41,582 nt of DNA from Chara braunii. Its lineage: Eukaryota; Streptophyta; Charophyceae; Charales; Characeae. Shown piece by piece: positions 22,904-35,700 of this stretch (positions are counted from its first letter, which is position 1; each line of letters opens with the position of its first letter). The notes beneath the pieces are model-generated. The model was given only the letters and a program-made list of their open reading frames with translations. It made no database searches and was not told the origin of the DNA. Where the stretch lies: NCBI GenBank assembly GCA_003427395.1, contig BFEA01000368.1:589543-631124 (forward strand), written 5' to 3'. The position numbers were made by a program, and so were the translations under genes.

Positions 22904-23693
22904 CTGCAGAGACATGCGACAATAAATAACAACATTAATTGACACCGGACAGAACAGAGAAATAGGAAGGCACAGACATCCCAGACATTTTGCACACTGA
23001 ACGCCACATATATCAAGGAGCAGTGACCACAATTGCGGGGATTTAATGAATACAAAATGAAATAAAGAAGCGTAATCTCTGATGTGAAAGGAGGGATTCA
23101 CTGGACATCCCTCTAACTGGGAGTTTGGACCCCAATAGAATTGGGCCTACAGAAATCAGTACCTCATGAATACATTGGGCCACACTATTCAGAACCCGAA
23201 GGGTGCCCAGCTGCGACTCCAACTTTTGGTCAAAACAGCCCGAAGCAGGTCTCGTCAAACCTTGCGCACAACATTGTGTCCCGGAATGTGCCCAACATCG
23301 GGGACATATCCCTGAACGGCCACACACATCAGTCTTTCACTGCTTTCAGTTAGTGCACGCGTTGCTCCGACTCATTGTCCTTGTTCTTCTCCTCCATCCC
23401 GATCCGTGTCCGCCAGAGAAGCCATAGGACTGCGAAGGGGCAAAAAAAAAAAAGACTTGTAACTGCATAGGACTGCGAAGGGAAAAAAAAAAAAGACTTT
23501 TAACTGTTCATTCCAGTAATAGAATAGGATGAGCATGCACGAACCTACAGGCCTAGCTCAGTTGGTACACCCATGAACTGTTGAAATACAGACCGAAGTT
23601 TGAATCAAGAAGCAACCAGATGAACAGAAGATAATTTTGAATTACCTGGGGCCAGTCAGTTCAGTGACCATATCTCAAGGCTGTCGATGTTTG

Positions 23694-23730
<37 letters not shown>

Positions 23731-26700
23731 AAAGAAAAGAATGGACGAGATTGTTGTGGACCGCAAACAAGTTCCGGCTGAGGGTCTATGCAAAACCGCA
23801 TACCAAGGGAATTAAAAATCATATAAATTTATAAAATTATAAATGCACAACGATCCACCCCTTCAGACACCTGCAAACCCTCTTGGTAACCCTTCACACC
23901 CCTTTTTATTAGTTTTTAAGCCTCCTTGTACCCCTTCACACCCCTTTTTCAGGGCTCTTTATACCCCCTGAGACCCTATTCGAGCAGAGAGTATTGAAAC
24001 AGGCTCGGATTTGGTCTGATGCCAGGCTAAGAAGATGTCTCTAATACTCTCTATGGGCCTCTCTTCTGACTTGTATGGAATTCCAGACCGTTGATCCTGG
24101 ACCTGTCAAGAGCCCACAGTGCCCCACACAACCTGGGTGGCTGAGCCAGACAGCCCTGAACGTGAACCCCACTCAACATTGTAATTTGAATGCTAACAGC
24201 ATCATATGTGAACACCGCTCACACTGTAAGTTCAATGAAGGCTTATTATGCCTGTGCACTGTGATGTACTCACCAGGGCGATCTCGCGGAAGATGCATTG
24301 AGTGAAATATCAGCAAATCCGCTTCAGGAAGCTTCGCAACAAGCACATTGTCTTCGTCTTCCATAACCTTCACTATATGATCGTACTGAGTTCTGCATTT
24401 TGCAACGAAAAACATGAAGGTTAGACGCAATCACTACGCCAGTTCCTAACATGCTGACCTGTTCTACAATCAATCATGAAATAAATGACGAAGCTCCTTC
24501 CACGAAGCATTCTCCCAAGGAAAAGTTGGAACGACACAGAGTAGATTCGCATGGCCCCTGTGCAAGAAAGGAAAGGAGGAGAGAGGGAGGGAGGGGGGGT
24601 ATGGTAAAGGATGAAAGAACCTCAGCCACAACATGCAAGCCAGCATGGTACTGCAGTTGAAAGGCTTCCAAACATTCTCAATGTCCGCAATCTATTCTCC
24701 AGCACAGGTACAAGATACACGTCATGATTGAAAACACATGCCTCCAGTGAAGATCACACCGGACCTCTAGCATGCATGATCACCACCCTCACCTTTGATT
24801 ATCTGACGACGGGAAGAAATACAGCGCCACATTTCCAATCGAAACACCTTCCCTCATGAATGTCCTGGGCCAAGTCTCAGGATGCTGCCTTGGCAACATC
24901 TCCACATCAAGAATAGGCGGGAACCTCTGTGCAGCCCTTTTTGCCATCTCATGAGCTGTCGTGGATGGCCGCACTTCCACACCACTTGCCAGGGTTGTCG
25001 ACCGGAGTGTGCCCCTGAGATCATAGAACACACGTTACAAGCCACCATTTCAGGCAAAAGTCCAGTCTACCACACAGCAGCCATAGATTTAAAAATGCGC
25101 TCCTTGATGACAAGGATGCATGCATACCCACGTGTACACACACATCACTCCCGGCCCCCCCCTTCTCACACACACACAGACACATCTGATGTGCTGATAT
25201 TGTGGCCTTGATATAGAGGGGGAATACAACAGTGAAGGGGATGGAGGAGTTGGGAGAGGAAGCTGGGGGGGGGGGAGACAAGGGAGAATGCTAGTGGCAT
25301 TGGTGGCTAATCAGCTAGATGACAACGCGTGGGGGAAGCATAGAAGGTCAGCTGCGACTGCCAAAGTTTGAACGTGTCGCACCCGGGGCCCATTCATGTT
25401 GGACTCGACTCGATGTCTTCAACAGAACTCAGAAACCGGCCCAATTCGGGCCATCGACCTGTGGATATCAATGGCCCAGATTGGGCCTCTTTTTTTGCAA
25501 ATTCTCTGGGCCTCTCGGCCCAGATTGGAGGTTTATCACCATCATCTATCCGATGGGGGGAATTTCCTTCAGGCATCAGCATACAGCAATGATGGCAATG
25601 ATGATGAACATTCGAATTTAATAATGATCCATCCATAATGACCCTGCCCCTACAGAAAACAACTGAATAAATGGCAACCAAAGCAAAGATATGGCTGACC
25701 CAGCATCCTCAACATATTTTTGACACCACCAGTACCTTTCCTAGCCACGTTCTACGACGCAGCAGTTCTCATGCTGCATCTGGGAGAATGCAGCAGCCTT
25801 CTGTTTCGCACCATGTTCATCCACGCAAAAACGGCTGCGTGCACGACCTGCTTTGGCTTTCCTGGGTGTGTTCCAAGCGAAACCGCAGGCCGATGCTGCG
25901 GTGCATCCCACCAGATGTGGTGTGAGCACTCCCGCATCGAGGAATGTTTCAAAATTGGCTGGGAGAAGTACTAGTTAAGTCTCTTCTCGCCACCCTATGC
26001 CGCCATGTCTCGGAACCCATCAAGAGGACTCTATGCTGCTCCCGCATCTTGTTGGGTCCACCTGCCCTAGCATTTGGGTCAACTGGTAGACAATAAGCTT
26101 TCCGCTCGCAGGTCAGCAATGAAGGGGCTTCAAAGACTGATAGGTTGGCAGTGTCATTCGGATATTCCTAGGCCTTAGAGAGACACCTAACTTATCACAT
26201 CAAAAGACGTTCGCTTTTCGGGGCCGCACACATCAAGTACGTTAATGGCAGGTGGGCCCACCAAGAGCTCCAGAACTCCTGTGCGACATTTATGGGACCC
26301 CATCATGCTCCCACAAGCCTACAGGTGTCCACTGTTGACCTAGCATAGCACCATGCACCCTACATAGATTCCTGGACGTTTGCAACCCAACGTACCAGAC
26401 CAACCACCACAACACAGAACATATCACCATGCAGGCACAAGTTGCACATTACTCAGAACACCGAAAATGGCAGGACATAATGAACCTGCAGATTGTCAAG
26501 CAAAGAGCTTCTATGTGTATATGGAATTAGGAAGCCGACAAGTCATACTCATGTACCCAGTCTCAGCAAATACAGCTGTGATAGAGTTCCATTGGATAGC
26601 GGCATGTCAGGACACTCGATTGATGCCTCAGGACAAAGATACCCTTGGGATTCCCACTCAACAGCGGTCTCATCAACCGTGCTATCCTTAGTTCAAACTG

Positions 26701-29700
26701 CACACATGCCATATAACCCACCTGACCAATCACATTTATAAGTTCATGCATTTGGTGTGAACTGTACTCTGTGTTTGCATTTGAGGGGTCAAAAGTTCAG
26801 ATGTATAAAGAAATAACACACCTCCAAAGCACATTCTTTGATGGACGTGGAGGATCTTCTTCTTCATGTTCGTCTCTCTTCTGCGCAATCGGATGTGGAC
26901 TCGCAGGCTGGACATATTTCGGTGGCACATTTCTACTTGCACTCAATTGGGGCAGAGCCGGGCCATCAGGCCTCCGAGTCCTTGCCTGAACATCCAGTGG
27001 CACAGCATCCACCAGACTACTACTCATTGCCTCGGGCAATGGCCTTGTAGCTGCCAATGTTTTAGGAAACCCAGGTGGGAAGTCCCCCAAAGGAAGAGAG
27101 GCAGCACCTGACGAGATTGCTTTAGAGAGCTCCCTCGGAGGGTTTCTTCCTATTATACGTGCCTTACAAGAAGGAACTACACCTGGAGGTAAATCCTCTC
27201 GTTCAGGGTTCCCCTGGAAACCGGAAGCCGCCATACCGGTTCCAGATGCAGCTGCACTGGACCCACCAGGAATGGGACCAACTCCAGCGGTAACCGTTGA
27301 TGGACCAGATTCTGAAGGGGCTCGCAGCTGGTTTGCAGGACCTGAACTGCCGGAGGCTCCCTGAGGAGTGTCTTGAAAACCACCTCGAACCCCTTGAGTC
27401 GCAGCCGATGGTGGCTGGCCCATAGGAGCAGCTGCCATGGGATAAGGTGGGGTAGATACACCTGCACTGAGCATGGCCTTGCCCCTGAAGCTTGAAGGAT
27501 TGGGGGGACGACCACCTACAGCGCTTGGATGAACTCCTGCTGGCTGCAAAATGGGAAGTGCATTGGTCAATGAAAACCCTGGCGGCCCATTGTGGCACAA
27601 TTCGCTAGACCCTGCCAGGGGATCCGGCCCCCCATGGCGTTTCCCAGGTCCAGGACCTGGGGGCTGCATTCCTTGAGGAACCCCGTAGGGACCTCCTCCT
27701 TGTGGAGGCCCAATAGCAGGGCAAATCCCTGGCCCATTCTTGTGTGAGACATTGCCTTTGTCAACTGGAAGAGGCTGACACACTTGGTAGCCCGTCCGTG
27801 GAAATGCACCTTGCGCATCGAGGAGTCCACGCCTGTGATCCATTCCTCGAGGCCAGCAGTCAAACCCTGGTGGCCTCACCGGGATGTCAGAGGAGCCTCC
27901 ATTCATCCTCACCCCTACACCACTGACCGCTCCCTGAGAAAATGACTCTGCAAAACGCCGCCCTCCATGGCCCATCAGAGGATGCCCACCCACACAATGT
28001 ATGTCCCTTGTTCCGCTAGAATCTTCTGCACCGCCACCCACGAGAGGAAATCTACCGTAACCCACCTCTCGGACAACAGGTATATCTGCATTCACACATG
28101 CTGCAACCATGGCACACTCCGAACTTGCAACCGCAGTCTCATTAGCTATATGTTTTCCCACCAAAAGAGGTGTGGGAGGTAGCCCACCTTTACCACCTCT
28201 GCCACCCACTGGCCGCATATCACACTTTCCGGACCATACTGCTCCAGCAGGCTCCGCTGCCTCAAGAGGCACCAAACCATGTGAGGTGTTTACCTTCCAC
28301 CGGCCAGCAAAATCATTGTCAAAATCACTCCTCTCTGACATTCTACTTTTTTTCGATGTGTGCCCCTCCCTCAGTGTCTGAGTTATAAATTCTGCAGCTT
28401 CCATCTTTGATCGAACAGATTCTGGAGGTCTTGGAGTTCCAGGATAGGGTCGCAGTAATGCACTGCCTTTTGACCTTAAACCTTGTACCTCAGCTGGCTT
28501 TCCGCAGCGAGCCAAGGGCTCAGCTCCTCGCCCACTTGCCGTTCCCTTTTCAGGCTGCTGTTTTCCAAGAATTCCATCGGCTGTGCTTTCACGATAACCG
28601 TTCCCTGCATTCACAGGATGAACAGGGGGGATTTCTGTGGTGTTGTTTCTCGTGTCAGAGGGGAAAGTAGTGCTGCCCCTCCTAGGGTCAAGCGACACTG
28701 CATCTGGAAGTTGTGTTACCCTGCCATGCCGCCTGTTTTCTGTCTCTAAAGCAATGTCCACTCGCTTCAGTGAATCCTCGCCCATAATGAATACCGGTGC
28801 AACAGGAACAACGCCCCCTGCAGAACGGACTGTCTCCTTCAGAGACTTCATTCTTTCTATGTGAGACAGCCGAATCCCAGCCAGCCGCTGGCTTGCCGAG
28901 AGTGTTGCAACCTTTTCAGTCGAGAGTCCTCTTTCAGAGGAGGTCCTCAGTGTCATTTTTTCGTTCTGTGCTTCATTCAATTCAGAGGGTGTGGCACAGC
29001 CCCCTGCCTCAACTCTCGGTTCCCTACCCACACTGGCAAACGCTGGTTGTCGAGAACCATCAGAGGCCTCTAGCAAAGCACTCCCACCTGCTACTGAGCT
29101 CGCCTGTTCAGGAGGCATCATGGAATACACTGCTGGCGGACTATCAACAGGAGTTTTTCTTTTCCCAGAAAAATTGGTCCCGCCTCCATTTGGCAGCACT
29201 GGGGCTGCTCCTCCAATACTTTGGTCAGACCTATCTTTCGGGGACAAGACTATCTGGGCTCTATCTCGTGAAAGAGAACCCTCCCCTTGTGATGATGACG
29301 CTCGAGGACTTGGTGATGTTGTTGACCCAGGAATGGCAGCCTTGCCTGTCTCCCTTACGGCCCCGCTGGCACTTCTTGATGTTAGATCGTCATCCTTTCC
29401 TTTCGTTGAACTCAACAAACGATCGGCATCATCACCCAATGAATTGGATGTGTGCACCAATGTCTTCAACCCACCTGGTGCATCACCTGTCAATCCATTC
29501 ATCGTGTCATTGCTGGCATGAACCAAAACGCCCACGGATCGATTTTCCAGTTGATTCAGACCCTTTCTGCAATCACCCATCTGTGTACCTTGAGAAGACA
29601 CCTCCCTCTCTCGCAAACCTGGAAGGTTGGGTGAACCAGCAGCTTTCTCACAGAGTTTGGATCTGCCAATGGCCTTGAGTGAGGCAGCTTCCACGGACTC

Positions 29701-32700
29701 CTTATCCTCTGTGCATGTTCTTTCACCAACCTGCCCGTCCTGAGAGGGAACCCCATCCTGGGATGAGGATGCTTGCAGTTCACGTTGTGCAGCCTCCCTA
29801 ACGACCTTGACAGCCTGGAGCTCCTTTCCCTTAACTTCAGGAGCAACCCCCAGTCTCTGTGTCAAAGCACTCGGACAATCACCTCCATCTTGATCTTGAT
29901 TCTCTACCTGCACGTCATCACTAGCGACAGTATCATCATGCAGTGATTCCTTAGGTCCACAGCTCAGATCTTCTCTAGACAAGGTCTTTATACATGCCCC
30001 ACCTGTTTGTTGTATGGCACATATATCAAGACCAACTACGGAAACATCAGACTCACCTCCAGCATCCTTTCTTGGGGATGATGCAAGCGCAGCTTGTCCA
30101 ACATCGGCTTCAGAACGGTGGCAGTTGGCACTCACGGAACCTCCACCCACCAAAGAAATTCGCTTCAAACCAGAACATGCCATTTTGGCATCTTCGTCTT
30201 GAGCATCATCCTGTTTTTCTGAAGTCTCCAACGCAGCCACAACAGCAGTAGTCCCTCTTTTGCCTCTTCCTGGAGAATTCTTGCCATCACTTATCTTCAC
30301 CCCCTGACCCGTTCCACCTTTCTCCACATTCATTCCACTGGATTCGCCGACACTTGCAGCACGAACCGCTGGGAGTCCTACAATCACATCCATCTGAAGA
30401 TTCTCGGATTCTTGAACTGGCTGCATGGGCAACCTCTTGCCTCCAGGCAGCGATGTAGTTTTCACCTTTTGCCGCTCATCACAAATGGGTGAGATGACTT
30501 CTTTTACAGCAGGTTTCTGATCAACAATGCCAATCACAAGCAGGGGGCGTGGCTTCTTCTTTTCGTCTGATACCAACCCCTCCCTTCGCACTTTCTTGCC
30601 ATCCATGATCATAGCAGAAGTGGGGCCCATTCCACGGGAGCCCGTAGTGAGTGACTGCCTCCCACTGTCCGCCCCAGTGACAGACTCTTCCTTCGAAGCA
30701 ACATCTGCTTTTGACTCTCTGTTTGACGCAGTTGGCCGTGGATGGAGCATTGCTCCCTTGGATGTACTTCGATCAGATTTTGTCAGGCTTTGTTTTGGGG
30801 TGACGGGACTTTCTAGCCCATCATGGCCCTTACCTTCTGGAACACTTTGCAGACCATCCTTGAACAGCATCCCTGACACTTGGCCTGCTGTTTTCGCCCC
30901 AACCTTCTGAACATTTGCAGCTTCCTGGCTCTTTACAGAAACATCAGCCCCTTTGGCAGAATCAATTGCACAATCACTTTTTTTATCATTGCCTCCATTC
31001 TGCCCTCCTCCAGGAAGGCTCTTCAATGGGCTGTCTTTTCTTCCAGACACTGACGTCTCTTGAGCAGTCATTGCTGGCTTCAATGGCTTGCATCCATCGT
31101 CAACAGGTACAGGTTTAAGCTCAGGCTTCACATGTTGAGATCCCTTGGTAGCCATATCCACTACCGCATCCAAGAGTTTTTCTCCAGCCAAAAGCATCCT
31201 GTCGGGGATACCACCACCTGATCCTTCCTTATCGACAACCCGTTCTCCGAGCCCCACGCCATTGGAGGCTACCCTATTGGCCTTGGTTACCAACGCCATA
31301 CCTGTCCGCAATTGCCCCTCCTCTAGGGGACTAGCTTCTCCCGTTCCTGCGTGTCCATCCACCCTCTTCACTCCGAGGAGGGAGCTTCCCTCACCTGCTT
31401 TCATTCCAGTCACAGCCGGTTCCATCACTGCATCCTCAACAGCAATTGTTGGGGCCTTAGAACCCCCTACTATGCCCATGCCCAGGGTAACTTCAGATTT
31501 TCCTGCCTTCAGCAACTCTTTCTCGCTCTTCTTGATGAGCTTCCGCCTGCCCTCCGGAGGATCTGGTGAATGCTGCCGTTTACAACCATGGTTTCCAGCT
31601 TTCCCATCGGAGCCCGTGGGTGTTATCGCCTGCCCAACCCCACTTGGGCGCTTTCTGGCCACAGCAGGACTTATGAAATCCCCAGCGCTCCCACTGTCTT
31701 CAAGCCCATTGACCTTTGATGTGTTCCCTGCACAAACAGAAAATTCCAATTGTATAACCTCCCTTACTTCTTAGCATCGCAATCCCCTTTGCGAGCAGCC
31801 GACCATGCAATGTAGCTGAAATCCAGTCGTTGAATCAAAGAAAGGAAAAGCAGAGGAAGTCCTTAGTTCTGTGAGCCATCCCATTGGATACTCCGATACT
31901 GCCAGAGCAGGAGATTTCAGCCTATATCATCTGTCAACAGTCATTGTCTGAGACCTTGCATGGAATTTGGGAGAGAACAACATACATGACTGCACAGTGC
32001 ACACCATATAATCCCAGATTGGCCAACGGTGTTTTCACAGGCCGTTACTCGTGAACTGCGCAGGCGAACCTGCACTGTGCACATGTACCAAGCAAACACT
32101 TTTGCAACCATGCCAAGTGTCACAGCCAAAACCAGAACTATTCCAAAAATGAAGATGAGCATCTTGCACGGGAAGGTGTCATTCAATTGCACAAGACATG
32201 TTCAAGACTAAAATCTTCAGAGTTCAGACCAAAAACGTCACAGCATCTCCACAGCTGGCGGGTTTGTGCAGATGCCATACCATCAGTTACACGTCAGCGA
32301 TGCTCAGACTTGAGATGTCGGACTCTTTGATCAAGTAAACGGTCATCCGACTGCCCCACCATCTCTTCTAGCCATCGTCACCCAGGCTTGCTGACCAGAC
32401 TGCTCAAACACAAACCATGAGTTTGACGTAGATTCTTCTCCAGCCCACAATGTTTATACACACCGATACATGCACACTCAGTAAGGACATAACACAGTGG
32501 TACAACACGGCATCCAGGTATGTCTTCCATGCCATGACAACTCACCCTTCTCCAAGTCCCTGCAGACAAAGCATGACCAGTTGCAAGTTGGCACCTTCCG
32601 AAGTGGCGGGCTCATACAATATCTGCCTCACAGACAACAAAGGGTTGCAAGTGGCCTCCTTGGTCAGTAGATGTTCACAAGAAAGACTCTACACCATTGA

Positions 32701-35700
32701 ATGACTCATTTAATTGCATGATAAGAAGGATGATCTTCCTCTCCTTCACATTCTTGGACTCCTGAATACTTCAACAGGACACTAGTATTTGGCTTCCGAG
32801 GATTAGTGAAATCACTGTCAGTGGATGACACTCCTCTCACTTGATTGTTTAGGTTGAACACGGTGAGCTTTGGCTGTGACCACGTCAAGGTCTATGGCAC
32901 CGCGAAGTGATTGACAGGATGCAATCGACCACGAGTCCTAATCCACCGCCTCCAATGGTGCAGCACCTTTTTCAAACCAGAGGGCTGCTGTTTCCCACCG
33001 TTAAGTCCTGAAAGACGCTTGGCAGGTTGCAATTCTGGCCCTGACCAGCCTCCTCTCCTGGATGTGTGTGCACCTATGGCTGCACACCTTGCTCTTTGCA
33101 TTGTCAGTGTGGCTCATTGGTTGGACATGGGGGTGTGAAGCTTTCACCTAACAGACATCAAGCTGGTTCCAATGACCTACACGAACAACTGGAACAGTGT
33201 TCCAAGCCTTGGTGGTTCATGTGTGACAGCCTTGCAGAACATACCCAGGCCATTGTTCTCAGTGCCATCAGCATCTGCCTGGAAGATGCTTCCGTACCTC
33301 CTTGCCAGCTGTGCAGGAACGCAAACAGCAATTTGTTTGTCAAATCGACCTCGCCTTAACGAGTAAGGCACAGACAAACAATGAGCAGCATCAAAACTTG
33401 CACATGCTACAAAAGAACACTATTTACAGGAAAGTTTGAGCGTTTTAGATGATGCTATTATCTTGTGTGAAAGCCTCCACAAAAAGTCCACACCCATCGA
33501 CAATGGACCGATATAGAGGTGATTCGAATGTTCCCTGCGCGCTACACAAAAAAAAAAGGCAAGCAAGAAAAAATGGGAGAGCAAAAACAGCGAAAAGCAG
33601 TGGTTACTACAGATCAGTCGAAGAAGAGAATAAAGGAGAACAGCATTTGGGAATTTGGAGAAGAACCGGCCACGTATCCACGACACCAGTGATTGTTGCC
33701 AGAAGACTACCGTTCCGTTCATTGGAATACATTTAGCATACCGGGCAGGTTCCAAGCACCTGGACAGTAGTCAGATTGCAAGCACTTCCACAATCTGCTG
33801 AAAACCGCCATATCAACAGAGACTGGCCGAAAATTTTCTTCATGAACTGAGCACGAATCTGCATAACTCAACAGAACTGTGCAAACACGGATTCAGAGAA
33901 GAGACTGAGGGAAGAGGAGACGACGGTTATGCCATCACAATCAAAAGGTCAACATCATAATCCGCTTCCGTGCAAACGAACGTCAAGACATCGACAGCTG
34001 ATACCAGTTCCTGCTTCGCCTGGCCTGGTTTGTCCCTGACTCCATCCCTCAGAAGAGATTGCTGGTGGTTATTCTGCATCGCGAGAAACAGCAATGACCA
34101 CATGTTTCCGCAGCCTGACGATTACCAGCTACCGAAACTGGCCTCTGGCGGGAAAATGCCCTTGCTGAAGGACCAGCCTCTTATTTCTTCTAGGGGCAGG
34201 GCTTCCCAACCACTCCATGCTACTCCCAGTTCAAGCCAGGTTCAGAAGTCATGAGCTCGTTCGCTCTCGCAGCAGACATAGGCCCACCAGGAGTCCAGAA
34301 ACAGATGTTGCCTTGACACTATGATTTTGACACCGTCCACAGGATCTCGAGACTACCTGTCCCAAGCCCCCTAGGCTCATCCCTGCAAAACGTTGCTGAT
34401 CTACTCAACACACGATCTGTCAAGAAACTCGATACTCCATAGCCAGTTCATATGTTCAACAGAACAGATTGGATTACACAAGGAGGCATTCTACCCCCTC
34501 AGAGAAGGCACAGATTGGATTACACAAGGAGGCATTCTACCCCCTCAGAGAAGGCATTCAGCAGGTCATTTCTACCTTGCCAGAGAAGGCATCCATGCAG
34601 CCATAAGATTGTCCAGGTCCCTCCAGCCTGCCAGGATCTCTCAGAGCAGGCGAGATACCCGTAGAGGCCCCCATAACAGGAGCAAGAGGGGCTGTTTTGT
34701 CAATCCAAACAGGCATGTGCCTGGGCTGGACATTCCTAGCCGTGAGTCATTCAGAACCACCCCCCAAAATGAGTAACCTAGTGAAAAACAATGTGCGATG
34801 CTCATCTGTTACATAAGAGTGCATGTAGCACAGAAGGACAGTGGGAAATACAAAGCCTGGGAAATTCACCACCAAATTAAACTCGAATTTGTAACGGGCA
34901 CCTACCTACCACCCCATCCATCTCGCCCTTTTACCATTGCCCGTACTTGGCACCATTGCACGCCCCTGACATCCACCCCTATTACGGCCCACTCATGCTC
35001 GTGCACGTTCAGCTCTTCCCCATCCCTTGGGGCAACTCACCTGCCCACTCTTCTGCAGCTCCTTCAATTGCACACACCTCCCCCAAACCCCCACCACCAA
35101 TTGTTCATCCCCCCCGTACTTTCACCCCTAACACATTACAGGCCCGACCTGGAGTGAGCCACCCCCTTCTTCACGCGGAGCCCGAACCCCTTGTCTTGCA
35201 CGAGCTTACCTCCCCAACTGCTTCTATAACTCGAACGACAAGCCCTCCTAAACGGGATCATCTATAGCACATCTCTACTTGACGTTTTCTCACACGGCAG
35301 ATAATTGATTTCATAGAGGCATTTTGCCAATAGGAAGCGGATGCCAAAGAAGAGGCAGACAGCGCAAGCAAGAAGAGGCAGTAATGTTTGCACAGGTTTA
35401 CCCCTACCTCAACACGGGGTTATTGAAGCCAGAAGTGCACTTCCTTGTCCATTCCACGTGTGCAAAACCAAGGTCATTTACACCTTGAAGTGTGCTAAAG
35501 TTGAGCTCAATGACCCCCTTGCACAAAGGCTTGCTTGAGTGCACGTCCCACCTCAAAGCTGACACAGAGGCTCAACACCAGACTTGGGACAGCCTTGTCT
35601 GTTATAGCACACGATTGATGTATGGCACACGAAGGATGTGATGGCATGTAGTCTCCATCAAGTAATAGAAAGATGTAGAGGAGCACGCTGACGACAGATG

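Larger units (their letters stand above)
22904..24273. other. Intron of the AIPP2-like gene with two inserted repeats
   Basis: A 1,370-base GT-AG intron. It contains a tRNA-like segment near 23548, a 35-base A run, and a diverged copy of the transposon family core followed by CCCCTTCACACCCC tracts. A doubled phrase, CATAGGACTGCGAAGG plus an A run, occurs at 23424-23495. Confidence 0.8.

Noticed and set aside
22904-22922. ATG at 22922 as start of a separate 1,412-codon gene
   Set aside because: It is also intronic, before the CTCTGCAG acceptor. The exon continues the SPOC-like domain from 24274.
21979-22929. 316-codon plus-strand open frame, Gly/Ser/Thr-rich
   Set aside because: It is the exact antisense of the SPOC end and polyproline part of the minus-strand exon; its composition follows from that coding bias.
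26060-26110. Possible tRNA around GGGTCAACTGGTAGA in an intron
   Set aside because: A box-A-like string only; no box B and no stems.
28797-29678. 293-codon plus-strand open frame
   Set aside because: It lies opposite the giant minus-strand exon and has no recognisable domain.
31728-31749. ATG at 31749 as start of the 1,650-codon minus-strand frame
   Set aside because: It lies inside an intron just before a strong acceptor (TTTTCTGTTTGTGCAG). The PHD exon joins in phase at 31727.
33720-33760. Minus-strand segment reading GTCPVC after an AG, considered as the end of the PHD finger
   Set aside because: A TAA stop follows at once, so it could not join the downstream exons.
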